Below, one piece after another: positions 52,080-61,073 of a stretch of DNA of 64,000 nt (positions are counted from its first letter, which is position 1; the number at the start of each line of letters is the position of its first letter). This stretch comes from Halococcus qingdaonensis. Its GTDB lineage: Archaea > Halobacteriota > Halobacteria > Halobacteriales > Halococcaceae. The notes beneath the pieces are model-generated. The model saw only the letters and a program-made list of their open reading frames with translations, did not search any database and was not told where the DNA came from. The translations under genes and the position numbers were made by a program. The stretch lies in contig NZ_CP101943.1 in the NCBI RefSeq assembly GCF_024508235.1, positions 310,001-374,000 of the forward strand, in the 5' to 3' direction.

Positions 52080-53842
52080 ATCGGGACTCGCGCTGGCCGA
52101 ACCGGAACACGCTCTGGGCGGAGGTCTTCGTTTCCGAACTCGTCGCACAGGGCGTCTCGACGGTCTGTATCGCGCCAGGGAGCCGCTCGACACCGCTGAC
52201 GGTCGCTTTCGCCGAGCATCCGGCGATCGAGGTTCTCTCCCATCTCGACGAACGCTCGATGAGCTTCCTCGCGCTCGGACGCGCCAAACGTACTGGGGAA
52301 CTCGTCCCCGTGCTCTCGACGTCCGGCACCGCGACCGCGAACTTCCATCCCGCCGTCATCGAGGCGAACCAGGCACGCGTCCCGCTCCTGGTGCTGACCG
52401 CTGACCGCCCGCCCGAACTGCGCGACAGCGGCGCGAATCAGACGATCGATCAGCAGAAGCTGTACGGGTCGGCGGTCCGCTGGTATCACGAGCTGCCCGA
52501 ACCCGAGGCGAACGGTCGCAAACTCCGCTCGCTGCGGGTGACGGTCGCCCACGCGCTCGCCGCCAGCACCGGCACGCCGCCCGGGCCCGTCCATCTGAAC
52601 GTTCCGTTTCGCAAACCGCTCGAACCAACTCCCGTATCGGGCGACGTGCCCGACGACATCGCCGATACGGAGCCACTCGGCGCGACGGGACGCGACGGGC
52701 CGTTCGTCCACACCACCCAGGGTCGTCCCGTGCTCGACGATGCCACCGTCGATCGGGTTGCCGACGCGCTCGCGACCGACCGTGGCCTCATCGTCGCCGG
52801 CCCGAGCACGTCCCTCGACGCGTCGGCGATCGCTGCTCTGGCCGAGGCGACCGGCTTCCCGATCTGTGCCGACCCGCTATCTGGACTACGCTTCGGCCCG
52901 CACCGAACTGACGCCCTCGTCTGTGGCGGTTACGACTCATACCTCGATGCGGACGCGTGGCCCACACTGGAGATCGTGATCCGCGTGGGCGCATCGCCGA
53001 CCTCGAAGGTTCTCAGACAGTATCTCCGCCGTTCGGTCCGCGAGTCGGATACCCGCCAGTTCGTCGTCGATCCCGCTGGCGAGTGGCGCGAGGCGACGTT
53101 CGTGGCGAGCGACCTGCTCGTTGCCGACCCGAACCGGCTCGCGCGCACACTCGCCGAGTGCGTCGAGACGAGCGCGAGCGACGAATGGCGCGAACGCTTC
53201 GCTGCGGCCGAACGACGCTACTGGCGACTCGTGGACGAAGCGAATAGTGAACAGTTCTTCGAGGGCACAGCTCTGAGAGACGTCTTCGCCGACGCCCCCG
53301 ATCCCGCGACGGTGTTCCTATCGAACTCGATGCCCGTCCGTGACGCCGATCGCTTCGGCGCACCGCGCGACGCCGGGCTCACGGTGCTCGGTAATCGCGG
53401 CGCGAGCGGTATCGACGGCATTCTCTCCTCGGGGCTGGGTGCCGGCAGTGCGACCGACGAGCCACTCGTCGTCGTCATCGGCGACGTGGCCTACTACCAC
53501 GACATGAACGGCCTGCTCGCGCTCTCGCGCTGCGATGTCGACGCCACGATCGTCCTTCTCGACAACGACGGCGGCGGCATCTTCCAGCTGCTGCCGATCG
53601 CCGAGTTCGATTCGGTGTTCGAACAGTTCGCCACTCCTCATGGACTCGATTTCGCGCCTACGGGCGAGCTGTACGGGTTCGAGTTCGTCCATGCCGACAA
53701 CCGAGAATCGTTTCGGGACGCCTACCGAGCATCGCTCGACAGCGCCGGCACGCAGGTCATCGAACTCTCGTTCGACGCCGAACGGAGCCACCGCTACCGT
53801 GACGACGTACAGAAACGCGTTCTCGACGAGTTCAACGAGTAA
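52076..53842 (+). CDS. menD: SEPHCHC synthase (menaquinone biosynthesis)
   Basis: This 588-residue thiamine-diphosphate enzyme joins isochorismate and 2-oxoglutarate. Signatures are VCIAPGSRSTPLTVAFAEHP, DERSMSFLALGRAKRTGELV, TADRPPELRDSGANQTIDQ, and the ThDP motif GDVAYYHDMNGLLALSRCDV with LLDNDGGGIFQLLP. It is co-transcribed with menF. The opu operon begins downstream in convergent orientation with only two bases between stops. Confidence 0.96.
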   Translation: MNRDSRWPNRNTLWAEVFVSELVAQGVSTVCIAPGSRSTPLTVAFAEHPAIEVLSHLDERSMSFLALGRAKRTGELVPVLSTSGTATANFHPAVIEANQARVPLLVLTADRPPELRDSGANQTIDQQKLYGSAVRWYHELPEPEANGRKLRSLRVTVAHALAASTGTPPGPVHLNVPFRKPLEPTPVSGDVPDDIADTEPLGATGRDGPFVHTTQGRPVLDDATVDRVADALATDRGLIVAGPSTSLDASAIAALAEATGFPICADPLSGLRFGPHRTDALVCGGYDSYLDADAWPTLEIVIRVGASPTSKVLRQYLRRSVRESDTRQFVVDPAGEWREATFVASDLLVADPNRLARTLAECVETSASDEWRERFAAAERRYWRLVDEANSEQFFEGTALRDVFADAPDPATVFLSNSMPVRDADRFGAPRDAGLTVLGNRGASGIDGILSSGLGAGSATDEPLVVVIGDVAYYHDMNGLLALSRCDVDATIVLLDNDGGGIFQLLPIAEFDSVFEQFATPHGLDFAPTGELYGFEFVHADNRESFRDAYRASLDSAGTQVIELSFDAERSHRYRDDVQKRVLDEFNE

Positions 53843-53844
53843 TC

Positions 53845-54522
53845 TCAGGCCGCCGCGGCGGTCCGGTCGCTTGCCGTCTCGGTGCCGAGTCGCCGCTGGG
53901 CCAGCCCGAGCAGTCCGTCGAGCGTGATCGCCAGCAGTGCCCCCGGGATCGCGCCCGCGAGCAGCTGCGTGGTGCTGAACAGTTTGATGCCGCCGATGAC
54001 CCAGACGCCGAGCCCGCCACCGCCGATGAAGAAGGCGAGATAGGCCGAGCCGACATTGAGCACGACGCTCGTGCGGATGCCGGCGAAGATCACGGGGAGG
54101 GCGAGCGGCAGGCGGACCTTCCGGAGGATCTCCCAGTCGGTCATCCCCATCCCGCGGGCGGCGTCGACGGTGCTGTCGCTGACGCTCTCGATGCCCGCGA
54201 TCGTGTTCGTCAGGATCGGCAGCAGCGAGTAGGCGAACAGGCCGACGACCGAGGGGAGAAAGCCCAGCCCGAGTATCGGGAAGGCGAGCGCGATGACCGC
54301 GAGCGTCGGCACCGTCTGAGCGACGTTGCCGAACCCGGAGACGATCGAATTCACTTGATCGTTGCGCGTCGCGGCGATCCCCAGGGGGACGGCGACGATG
54401 ATCGCGAGTGCCTCCGAGACGAACACGAGCGTGAGATGCTCGCGCAGCAGCTCGAAGAACCGAGCCGAGTTCGCCAGCAGATACGCCCACGTCTCCGCGA
54501 GCAGGTTGATGAGATCGCTCAT
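53845..54522 (-). CDS. Osmoprotectant (OpuC-type) ABC transporter permease, second
   Basis: This 225-residue permease has five or six helices and the binding-protein-dependent transport signature DAARGMGMTDWEILRKVRLPLALP. EALAIIVAVPLGIAATRND near the start is typical of OpuCB/OpuCD. It couples to the ATPase gene by a 4-bp overlap. The complex imports glycine betaine, choline or similar compatible solutes. Confidence 0.92.
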   Translation of the reverse strand: MSDLINLLAETWAYLLANSARFFELLREHLTLVFVSEALAIIVAVPLGIAATRNDQVNSIVSGFGNVAQTVPTLAVIALAFPILGLGFLPSVVGLFAYSLLPILTNTIAGIESVSDSTVDAARGMGMTDWEILRKVRLPLALPVIFAGIRTSVVLNVGSAYLAFFIGGGGLGVWVIGGIKLFSTTQLLAGAIPGALLAITLDGLLGLAQRRLGTETASDRTAAAA

Positions 54523-55532
54523 TCGCTCGCCGCCTCGATCTCGTCGGCGTGATAGCCTCTGATGTCCTCCTCGGTGACGACGCCGACGACCGTGGCGTCC
54601 TCGACGACCGGGAGCGCCCGCACGCCGGCCTGGATACACCGCGAGAGCGCGACCTGTGCGCTATCGCTCGGCGTGACCGGGATGAGCTCGCCGCCGTCGG
54701 CCATCACGGTGTCGGCGGGGTCGAACGCATCGACGACGTCCCGGTGTTCGTCGGGCACGTCCGTTCGCATGATCTCGCTGACCTGGAGCACGCGCAGCTG
54801 TTTCAGCGTGCGATCCGGCCCGATGAAGTCCTCGACGAACTTCGTCGCCGGCGCTTCGAGCATCGCCGACGGCGTGTCGTACTGGACGAGCTCGCCGTCG
54901 TTCATCATGGCGATCTTGTCGCCCATCTTCAGCGCCTCGTTGATGTCGTGGGTAACGAAGATGATCGTGGTGTCGATCTCCTCCTGGATGTCGAGGAACT
55001 CGTCCTGGAGGTTCTCGCGAGTGATGGGGTCGAGCGCGCCGAACGGCTCGTCCATCAACATGACGTCGGGCCCGGCCGCGAGTGCGCGGGCGACACCGAC
55101 GCGCTGCTGTTGGCCGCCCGAGAGCTCGCCCGGATAGCTGTCCCGATACTCCTCGGGCGGGAGCCCCATCAGATCGAGCAGTTCGTCGACCCGCTCGTCG
55201 GTGTGGTCGTCGTCCCAGCCCTTGAGCTCGGGCACCGTGGCGACGTTTTCGGCGATCGTCATGTGGTCGAACAGCCCGATGTCCTGGATGACGTAGCCGA
55301 TCTGCCGGCGGAGCTCCGTCGCCGGTAGCTCCTGGATGTCGGTCCCGTCGTAGTAGACCGTCCCCTCGGTCGGCTCTTCGAGGCGATTGACCAGCTGCAT
55401 CGTCGTCGTCTTCCCGCAGCCGGAGGGACCGACGAGGACCGTGGTCGTCCCTTCCTCGACCTCGAAGCTGAGGCCGTTGACCGCCTGTGTACCGTCGCTG
55501 TACTGTTTGTGAACGTTGTCGAACTCGATCAT
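54519..55532 (-). CDS. Osmoprotectant ABC transporter ATP-binding protein with CBS region
   Basis: This 337-residue ATPase has Walker A VLVGPSGCGKTTTMQL, Q-loop GYVIQDIGLFDHMT, signature LSGGQQQRVGVARAL, Walker B VMLMDEPFGALDP and the switch His IIFVTHDINEA. A C-terminal tail of about 100 residues has CBS-like repeats (DTVMADGGELIPVTPSDSAQ, ALPVVEDATVVGVVTEEDI). In OpuA/OpuC proteins such regions sense ionic strength. Confidence 0.95.
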   Translation of the reverse strand: MIEFDNVHKQYSDGTQAVNGLSFEVEEGTTTVLVGPSGCGKTTTMQLVNRLEEPTEGTVYYDGTDIQELPATELRRQIGYVIQDIGLFDHMTIAENVATVPELKGWDDDHTDERVDELLDLMGLPPEEYRDSYPGELSGGQQQRVGVARALAAGPDVMLMDEPFGALDPITRENLQDEFLDIQEEIDTTIIFVTHDINEALKMGDKIAMMNDGELVQYDTPSAMLEAPATKFVEDFIGPDRTLKQLRVLQVSEIMRTDVPDEHRDVVDAFDPADTVMADGGELIPVTPSDSAQVALSRCIQAGVRALPVVEDATVVGVVTEEDIRGYHADEIEAASE

Positions 55533-56242
55533 TGGAGTTGTGTGCGGATTGCGTCGAGCAGTCGTGTCGTGTAGGTCGGTTCGAGGTCCTCGCCGTTACG
55601 CAGGCGGAGACCACGTTCGGTCACGGCAAACAGGTAGTCGAAGGCCAGCGCCAGCACCGAGACCAACACCGTAGCGACGACGATCATCGCCGTGTTGCCC
55701 TGATTGATGCCGTAGAAGATGAAAAAGCCGAGCCCGGGGCCGCCGATGAACGCGCCGATGGCTGCAAGCCCCACCAGCAGGACGACGGCGTTTCTCACCC
55801 CGGCCATCACGACCGGGAGCGCCACGGGCAGGCGAACGCGCCAGAGACGTTCGAACCGGTTCATCCCGAGACCCGTGCCGGCCTCGATGGCAGCGGGGTC
55901 GACCCCCGTGACGCCGAGGTAGGTGTTTCTGATGACTGGCAGCTGTGAGTACGCCACTAACGCGACGATCACCGGCGGCGTCCCGATACCCAAGATGGGG
56001 ACGAGCATCCCGAAGAAAGCGATCGAGGGGATCGTGAGCAGTATGCTGGCGATCCAGAGCACGACCGTCGCCGCGCGCTCGTTGTAGCTGATGGCGATCC
56101 CGAGTACGATGGCAATCGGCAACGCGATCACCAGCGTCTCGACCGCGAGGATGATGTGCTCGCCGAACAGCCGCAACAGACGGTCACTGTTGTCGGCCGT
56201 GAACTGGACGAGCGAATCGAAAAACGAAACGACGCCGCTCAT
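55529..56242 (-). CDS. Osmoprotectant ABC transporter permease, first
   Basis: This 237-residue permease has about six helices and the conserved loop EAGTGLGMNRFERLWRVRLPVALP. ETLVIALPIAIVLGIAISYNERA is typical of this family. It overlaps the ATPase gene and the binding-protein gene by four bases each, so the four genes form one operon transcribed leftward. Confidence 0.92.
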   Translation of the reverse strand: MSGVVSFFDSLVQFTADNSDRLLRLFGEHIILAVETLVIALPIAIVLGIAISYNERAATVVLWIASILLTIPSIAFFGMLVPILGIGTPPVIVALVAYSQLPVIRNTYLGVTGVDPAAIEAGTGLGMNRFERLWRVRLPVALPVVMAGVRNAVVLLVGLAAIGAFIGGPGLGFFIFYGINQGNTAMIVVATVLVSVLALAFDYLFAVTERGLRLRNGEDLEPTYTTRLLDAIRTQLQ

Positions 56243-57177
56243 ATCAACCCCTCCGAGCGAAGGTACTGCCGCGCGACCTTCTGGGGGTCTTGCTTTTCGA
56301 TCTGCACCTTCTTGTTGAGGTCAACGATCTTCTCGTAGGTCAGCGTCGGCCCGATGGCGTTCAGCGGTTCACGGATCTGGGGTTTCTCTTCGACGATGTC
56401 GTTGGTGATCGGTGCCGGATTGTATGTCGGGAAGAAGCTCTTGTCGTCTTCAAGTACCTTCAGGTTGTACTGGCGGAGCTGCGGGTTGGTGGTGAACCCC
56501 ATCCCGATAACAGCCCGTGTGCTATCGATTATCTGGTAGGTGAGCGACGAACTGGCGGTACGAGTGTTGAGATTCGAGGCGGCCTTCTCGAACCCGTACC
56601 GTTTGATCATTCCCGGCCAACCATCGTCTCGTTGGGAGAACGAAATACCGAGCACGACCGGCGCGCTCAGTTGGTTGTTCTTGACGTATTTTGCGAAGTC
56701 GCTGATGGTTTTTACCCCCGTTTTCTCTATCCATTCCGGTTCGGCGATGAGGGCGTAGGTGTTGTTGAACGGGGCCGGATTCAGCATCGTCAGTCCGTAG
56801 TTGCGCTGCATCGACTGCTTGACCTTCCGAAAGAGTTTCTCCGGTTTCGAGATGATCTTGTCCCGTTTGGGCGGGAAGAGCGCCCACGCCGTCCCGGTGT
56901 ACAGCCAGAACAGATCGGTCTCGTCGCTTCTGACTGCCCGGAAGTTCATCGGGTCACCACCGAGGGAGGTCTCGTCGATCACGGACAGATCGGTGTTTTT
57001 GCGAAGGGATTCGATGGCCATGTAGCTCAACAGGACCCCCTCCGGGAACCGCTGTGAACTCACCGTCACGGCGTCGGTGTTGGCACCGAGAACGGCCGTA
57101 CAGCCTGCGGTCGCGCCCATGCCGGCCGTCGCGGCCGTCGCGCCGCCGTATTTGAGAAAGTCGCGTCGTGTGGTCAC
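56239..57177 (-). CDS. Osmoprotectant ABC transporter substrate-binding lipoprotein
   Basis: This 312-residue protein begins with a Tat lipoprotein signal (TRRDFLKYGGATAATAG then ATAGC). The solute-binding domain (VTVSSQRFPEGVLLSYMAIE, FRAVRSDETDLFWLYTGTAW, LIDSTRAVIGMGFTTNPQL) matches OpuCC/ProX-like proteins. It is the first gene of the opu operon. Confidence 0.92.
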   Translation of the reverse strand: MTTRRDFLKYGGATAATAGMGATAGCTAVLGANTDAVTVSSQRFPEGVLLSYMAIESLRKNTDLSVIDETSLGGDPMNFRAVRSDETDLFWLYTGTAWALFPPKRDKIISKPEKLFRKVKQSMQRNYGLTMLNPAPFNNTYALIAEPEWIEKTGVKTISDFAKYVKNNQLSAPVVLGISFSQRDDGWPGMIKRYGFEKAASNLNTRTASSSLTYQIIDSTRAVIGMGFTTNPQLRQYNLKVLEDDKSFFPTYNPAPITNDIVEEKPQIREPLNAIGPTLTYEKIVDLNKKVQIEKQDPQKVARQYLRSEGLI

Positions 57178-57462
57178 GTTCTATCCTCCGCGATCCGTTT
57201 CGACAGCGCCTGCGCGCTGGATGGACGGTTCTCTGGGTTGTCTGGATGCATCGAGTGCATGTATCGCTGTGGCGCTGGGATAACACGGAGTCGGACACTT
57301 AGTCTCTTGGCTTGCCAGTGCGCATGTGTGCCACACAACCGCGAGTTGCCGAACAACTCCGGCAGTGACGATACGCCACAAGTCGGTCGGCCGCTCACGT
57401 AACGTTACCGCCGCCACCGCCCGACTACCAAGGTTTTTCGCTCATCCGGGCGCAGTACCGGT

Positions 57463-58350
57463 ATGGTTTCGGCACTGTTCGACCCCGACCGCTGGCGATC
57501 GATCGATCGGTTCGACTTCACGGATATCACCTACCACCGGGCCACCGAGTCGGGGGCCGTGCGCATCGCCTTCGATCGCCCCGCGGTACGCAACGCCTTC
57601 CGCCCCAAAACCGTCGACGAGCTCGCGACGGCGCTCGACCACGCCAAACGCCAGACCGACGTCGGCTGCGTGCTGCTGACCGGCAACGGTCCCTCGCCGA
57701 AGGACGACGGCTGGGCCTTCTGCTCGGGCGGCGATCAATCGGTCCGTGGCGGCTCCGGCTACGAATACGACGGGAGCGAGGGCGACAGCGAGAACACCGG
57801 CCGGCTCCACATCCTCGAAGTCCAGCGCGCGATCCGCCACCTCCCGAAACCCGTCGTCGCGGTCGTCCCCGGCTGGGCGGTCGGCGGCGGCCACTCCCTC
57901 CACGTCGTCTGCGATCTCACCATCGCCAGCCGGGAGCACGCGAAATTCCTCCAGACTGACCCCGACGTCGCGAGCTTCGACGGTGGCTTCGGCTCCGCCT
58001 ATCTCGCCAAACAGATCGGCCAGAAGAAAGCCCGCGAAGTGTTCTTCCTCGGGAAAACTTACGACGCCGACGAAGCCGCCGAGATGGGCATGGTCAACGA
58101 GGCAGTCCCGCACGACGAGCTCGAAGCCACGGCTCTGGACTGGGCCGACCGGATCAACGGCAAATCACCGACCGCCATCCGCATGCTCAAATACGGCTTC
58201 AACGCCACCGACGACGGCATGGTCGGCCAGCAGGTCTTCGCCGGCGAAGCCACTCGCCTGGCCTACATGACCGACGAAGCGCGAGAGGGCCGGGAGGCGT
58301 TCATGGACGGTCGCGATCCCGAGTTCGAGGACGTTCCCTGGTATTACTAG
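57463..58350 (+). CDS. menB: 1,4-dihydroxy-2-naphthoyl-CoA synthase
   Basis: This 295-residue crotonase-fold enzyme of menaquinone synthesis cyclises o-succinylbenzoyl-CoA. Typical are FDRPAVRNAFRPKTVDEL, FCSGGDQSVRGGSGYEYD, VPGWAVGGGHSLHVVCDLTI, TDPDVASFDGGFGSAYLAKQ and EMGMVNEAVPHDELE. It shares a strand with menF-menD, about 3.6 kb upstream across the convergent opu operon, so it needs its own promoter in the 285-bp gap 57178-57462. Confidence 0.95.
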   Translation: MVSALFDPDRWRSIDRFDFTDITYHRATESGAVRIAFDRPAVRNAFRPKTVDELATALDHAKRQTDVGCVLLTGNGPSPKDDGWAFCSGGDQSVRGGSGYEYDGSEGDSENTGRLHILEVQRAIRHLPKPVVAVVPGWAVGGGHSLHVVCDLTIASREHAKFLQTDPDVASFDGGFGSAYLAKQIGQKKAREVFFLGKTYDADEAAEMGMVNEAVPHDELEATALDWADRINGKSPTAIRMLKYGFNATDDGMVGQQVFAGEATRLAYMTDEAREGREAFMDGRDPEFEDVPWYY

Positions 58351-58358
58351 GACCCCAC

Positions 58359-58650
58359 TTTTTTGCTGCGAGGGGTCGCGCTCGCTCACTACGTTCGCTC
58401 GCTTGACCCCCACTTGCAAAAACCTGGACTAAAAACTCCCGCTCGCTCCCTCGCTACGCTCGGTCACTCACGGCGAACCGCGCTCGTGGTTCGAAAGACG
58501 CGGAGCGTCTTTCGTCATCACGAGAGAGCGAAGCTCTCTCGAACGACTTCGCTCGCGCGGATGCTATCCATTCTCCGCACAGCACCGCCGAAGCCCTCGG
58601 CCCGCTTCGCGGGCCTCGCCCTTCATCCACCAGGAGAGCTTGCTCTCCTG
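58359..58650 (+). repeat. Intergenic modular repeat, copy 3 of 3, with four extra hairpins
   Basis: This lies in the 404-bp gap after menB. The head is TTTTTTGC...GCAAAAA (58359-58366/58416-58422) around a GGGGTC/GACCCC stem. The body shares AAAAACCTGGACTAAAAACT, GAACCGCGCTCG, CACAGCACCGC, GAAGCCCTCG and CCTTCATCCACCAGGA. Between blocks it carries hairpins absent from the other copies, such as AAAGACGC-GGA-GCGTCTTT, GAGAGAGC-GAA-GCTCTCTC and GGCCCGC-TTC-GCGGGCC. The last 100 bp hold a CTCCTG-type tail and no gene. Confidence 0.75.
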
Positions 58651-58754
58651 AGCCTCCGCTCGCGTCGCTCGCCGAGACGCCGGGCGAAGCAAAGGACTGC
58701 TCGCTCACCTGCGGCTCGCTCGTGGTAGTTTCGCGAGCGGACTGACGTACGAGT

Positions 58755-59675
58755 TCAGGAGAGATCAGCTTCGAGTACGAAATCAGGCTCGCCACTCACC
58801 CCGACGCGGGCGGCCGCGGCGTCCGAGACGTGCCGCGACGTCTCGGGGATCAACACTCGCGTGCGGTCGGCATCCAGTTCGGCGGCATCGGCGCTGATCG
58901 CGTCGAACAGGGCGCGAGCGGCATCGAGATCATCCCACGCGCCGACACCGTACTCGGCCCAGTGTTCGCGTTCGCCGTCCTGCTCGCGCTCGTAGTCGCG
59001 CACCCGATGGGCCATCCCCCGGGTGCCATCCGCTTCCTGGACGGCGAACACCTGCGTTTCGTCGGCCGCCCGGCGCAGGCGCTCGCGGGTGAGTTCCGAG
59101 ACGGCCCACGACTCGTTCCCGTCGAGAACGAGTCCGTCCAGAGCGTCGCGTGCCGCCGAGCGCTGCCAGTAGCCCCAGGCATCGTCGGGCGCGTCGATCA
59201 CGTCGTAGTCCGACCCCCTTCTACTACGATTCGACTCGGATTTGGGCTCAGGATGCGCCCAGCGGAACTCTGTCCGTGGATCGAACCCAGCGGCGCGCGA
59301 CCCGCCCAGTCCGGCCACGTTCCACGAGAAGACCATATTCCGACAAACGGCTGCTCCGTGCTCGCGCGCCCACGCGAACAGCGCGTCGTTCAGTTTCGTG
59401 CTGAGACCCGCCCCGCGGTAGTCGGGGTTGACGCGCATCCCCTGGGCCCACGCCTCGTGCCCGGAGAGCAGCACGCCCTGACAGATGCCCGCGATGTCGT
59501 CGCCGGCGTCGGCGACGAACGTCCGCTGGCGATCGCCGTCGCTCGCGACCCACTCGTGATAGACGTCCGGGATGTAATCGCTCGCCTCGCGATTGGCCCA
59601 CGTCCCGCGGGTGAACTCCACGACCGCCTCGTAATCCTCTCGGCGAGCCTGTCGGATGTGGATGCCCGTACTCAC
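58755..59675 (-). CDS. GNAT-family acetyltransferase, extended
   Basis: This 306-residue protein has an N-terminal GNAT domain (IHIRQARREDYEAVVEFTRG, MRVNPDYRGAGLSTKLNDAL as acetyl-CoA loop). A second region of about 140 residues with weaker GNAT-like character ends in DRTRVLIPETSRHVS. The GTG at 59675 overlaps the gatD stop, so it is co-translated with gatD, but no functional link is evident. Confidence 0.85.
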   Translation of the reverse strand: MSTGIHIRQARREDYEAVVEFTRGTWANREASDYIPDVYHEWVASDGDRQRTFVADAGDDIAGICQGVLLSGHEAWAQGMRVNPDYRGAGLSTKLNDALFAWAREHGAAVCRNMVFSWNVAGLGGSRAAGFDPRTEFRWAHPEPKSESNRSRRGSDYDVIDAPDDAWGYWQRSAARDALDGLVLDGNESWAVSELTRERLRRAADETQVFAVQEADGTRGMAHRVRDYEREQDGEREHWAEYGVGAWDDLDAARALFDAISADAAELDADRTRVLIPETSRHVSDAAAARVGVSGEPDFVLEADLS

Positions 59676-60940
59676 TGCACACGACCCCCGTCGGCGAGGC
59701 TCTCGGCGGGCACCGATCGCTCGGTGCACTCGCCGGCCAGCGACGTGCTCATCGCCCCGGCGACGTCGTCCTCGTTCGCCAGCGCCCACATCAGCTTCAC
59801 CTTTGCAGTGCCGGACAGGGTGTCCTCGGCCTCGACCACGCCCGCATCGAGCAGGTCGCGCCCGGTGTCGTAGACCCGATCGCAGACCCGCCCCGAGAGA
59901 CACTGGCTCGTCATCACGACCGTCGTCCCCCCATCGATCAGCTCCTCGATCCGCGGTATCCAGTCGGTGTGGACGTGACCTAACCCTGTGCCTTCGAGGA
60001 CGAGTCCCGCACTCCCCTCGACGACGTCGAGGAATCGTTCGCTCGTGCCGGGCGTGAACTTCACCAGTTCGACGTCGGTTTCGAGCGCCGATGCGATGGC
60101 GAGGTCAACTGTGCCGCGCTCGCGATACTCCTCGTAGACGCTCACTTCGTCGGCCTCGTAGTCGACGTGACCGAGCGGCGTCCCGTCGATGGTTTCGAAG
60201 GCGTCACGGCGCGAGGTGTGGTTCTTCCGCACGCGGGTTCCCCGGTGAAGCGCACACCGGTCGTCGGAATCGCTCGCGTGCATGCAGACCATGACCTCCG
60301 CACAGTCGCTCTTGGCCGCCTCGACCGCACAGACGGCGTTCATCACGTTGTCCGAGGAGGGTCGGTCGGCCGAGCGCTGGCTGCCCGTAAAGACCACTGG
60401 GACCGGCGTATCGAGCATGAACGCGAGCGCGCTCGCCGAGAACTGCATCGTGTCCGTACCGTGCATCACGACCACGCCGTCGGCACCCGCTTCGATCTCT
60501 TCGTGGACCGCCTGGGCCAGCTCCTGCCAGACGTCGGGAGTCATGTTCTCCGAGAGGATGTTCGCCACGACCCGCCCGCGGTAGTTCGCCCGCCCCGCGA
60601 GATCGGGCACCGCCTGGAGCACGTCCTCGGCGTCGAACCGCGCCGTCACGGCTCCCGTTCGGTAGTCGACCGTCGAGGCGATCGTGCCACCCGTCGAAAC
60701 GAGCGCGATCGTCGGCAGTTCCTCGTCGAGCGCCACCTCCGAGGACTCGCTCGCGTCCGCGCCGCCGACGTCGTGGACACCAACCTCGACGACCTCGATC
60801 TCGCTTCCCTCTCTATCGATACCGACGTTGTAGCCACCGTCGAGTTTGAGCACGGCGCGCTCGGCCGTCGTGGCGGGCATGAGAACGCCCTCGTGGGTCC
60901 GTCCCTCGCGCGTGAGACGGACGCGATCGCCCGGATTCAT
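59672..60940 (-). CDS. gatD: Glutamyl-tRNA(Gln) amidotransferase subunit D
   Basis: This 422-residue archaeal asparaginase-type amidase provides ammonia for Glu-tRNA(Gln) amidation with GatE. The AnsA/GatD domain has ALVSTGGTIASTVDYRTGAV with the catalytic Thr, VVMHGTDTMQFSASAL, FTGSQRSADRPSSD and HRGTRVRKNHTSRRDAF. The N-terminal ~80 residues are the GatD-specific domain. ATG 60940 gives the usual MNPGDRVRL start. gatE is not in the window. Confidence 0.95.
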   Translation of the reverse strand: MNPGDRVRLTREGRTHEGVLMPATTAERAVLKLDGGYNVGIDREGSEIEVVEVGVHDVGGADASESSEVALDEELPTIALVSTGGTIASTVDYRTGAVTARFDAEDVLQAVPDLAGRANYRGRVVANILSENMTPDVWQELAQAVHEEIEAGADGVVVMHGTDTMQFSASALAFMLDTPVPVVFTGSQRSADRPSSDNVMNAVCAVEAAKSDCAEVMVCMHASDSDDRCALHRGTRVRKNHTSRRDAFETIDGTPLGHVDYEADEVSVYEEYRERGTVDLAIASALETDVELVKFTPGTSERFLDVVEGSAGLVLEGTGLGHVHTDWIPRIEELIDGGTTVVMTSQCLSGRVCDRVYDTGRDLLDAGVVEAEDTLSGTAKVKLMWALANEDDVAGAMSTSLAGECTERSVPAESLADGGRVQ

Positions 60941-61008
60941 ACCCCGACTACCGCCCTCGCGGACTTCAATTCGTCCTTCCGCCGATCGCGCCACTGAACC
61001 GCATATCG

Positions 61009-61020
61009 ATATATAAATAT
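61009..61020. promoter_or_regulatory. Shared AT-rich promoter core between gatD and R2lox
   Basis: ATATATAAATAT and its flank lie between divergent genes, about 69 bp from the gatD ATG and 54 bp from the R2lox ATG. Either strand reads as a TATA box, so each gene may use it with a short leader. Confidence 0.5.
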
Positions 61021-61073
61021 CCTCGTCGAACCGGCGGGAGCTTCATGAGTCGGTGGCGTGTATCTCACACGAG

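Noticed and set aside
15069-60940. GatCA and GatD present together as redundancy
   Set aside because: Archaea commonly use GatCAB for Asn-tRNA and GatDE for Gln-tRNA, so having both is ordinary.
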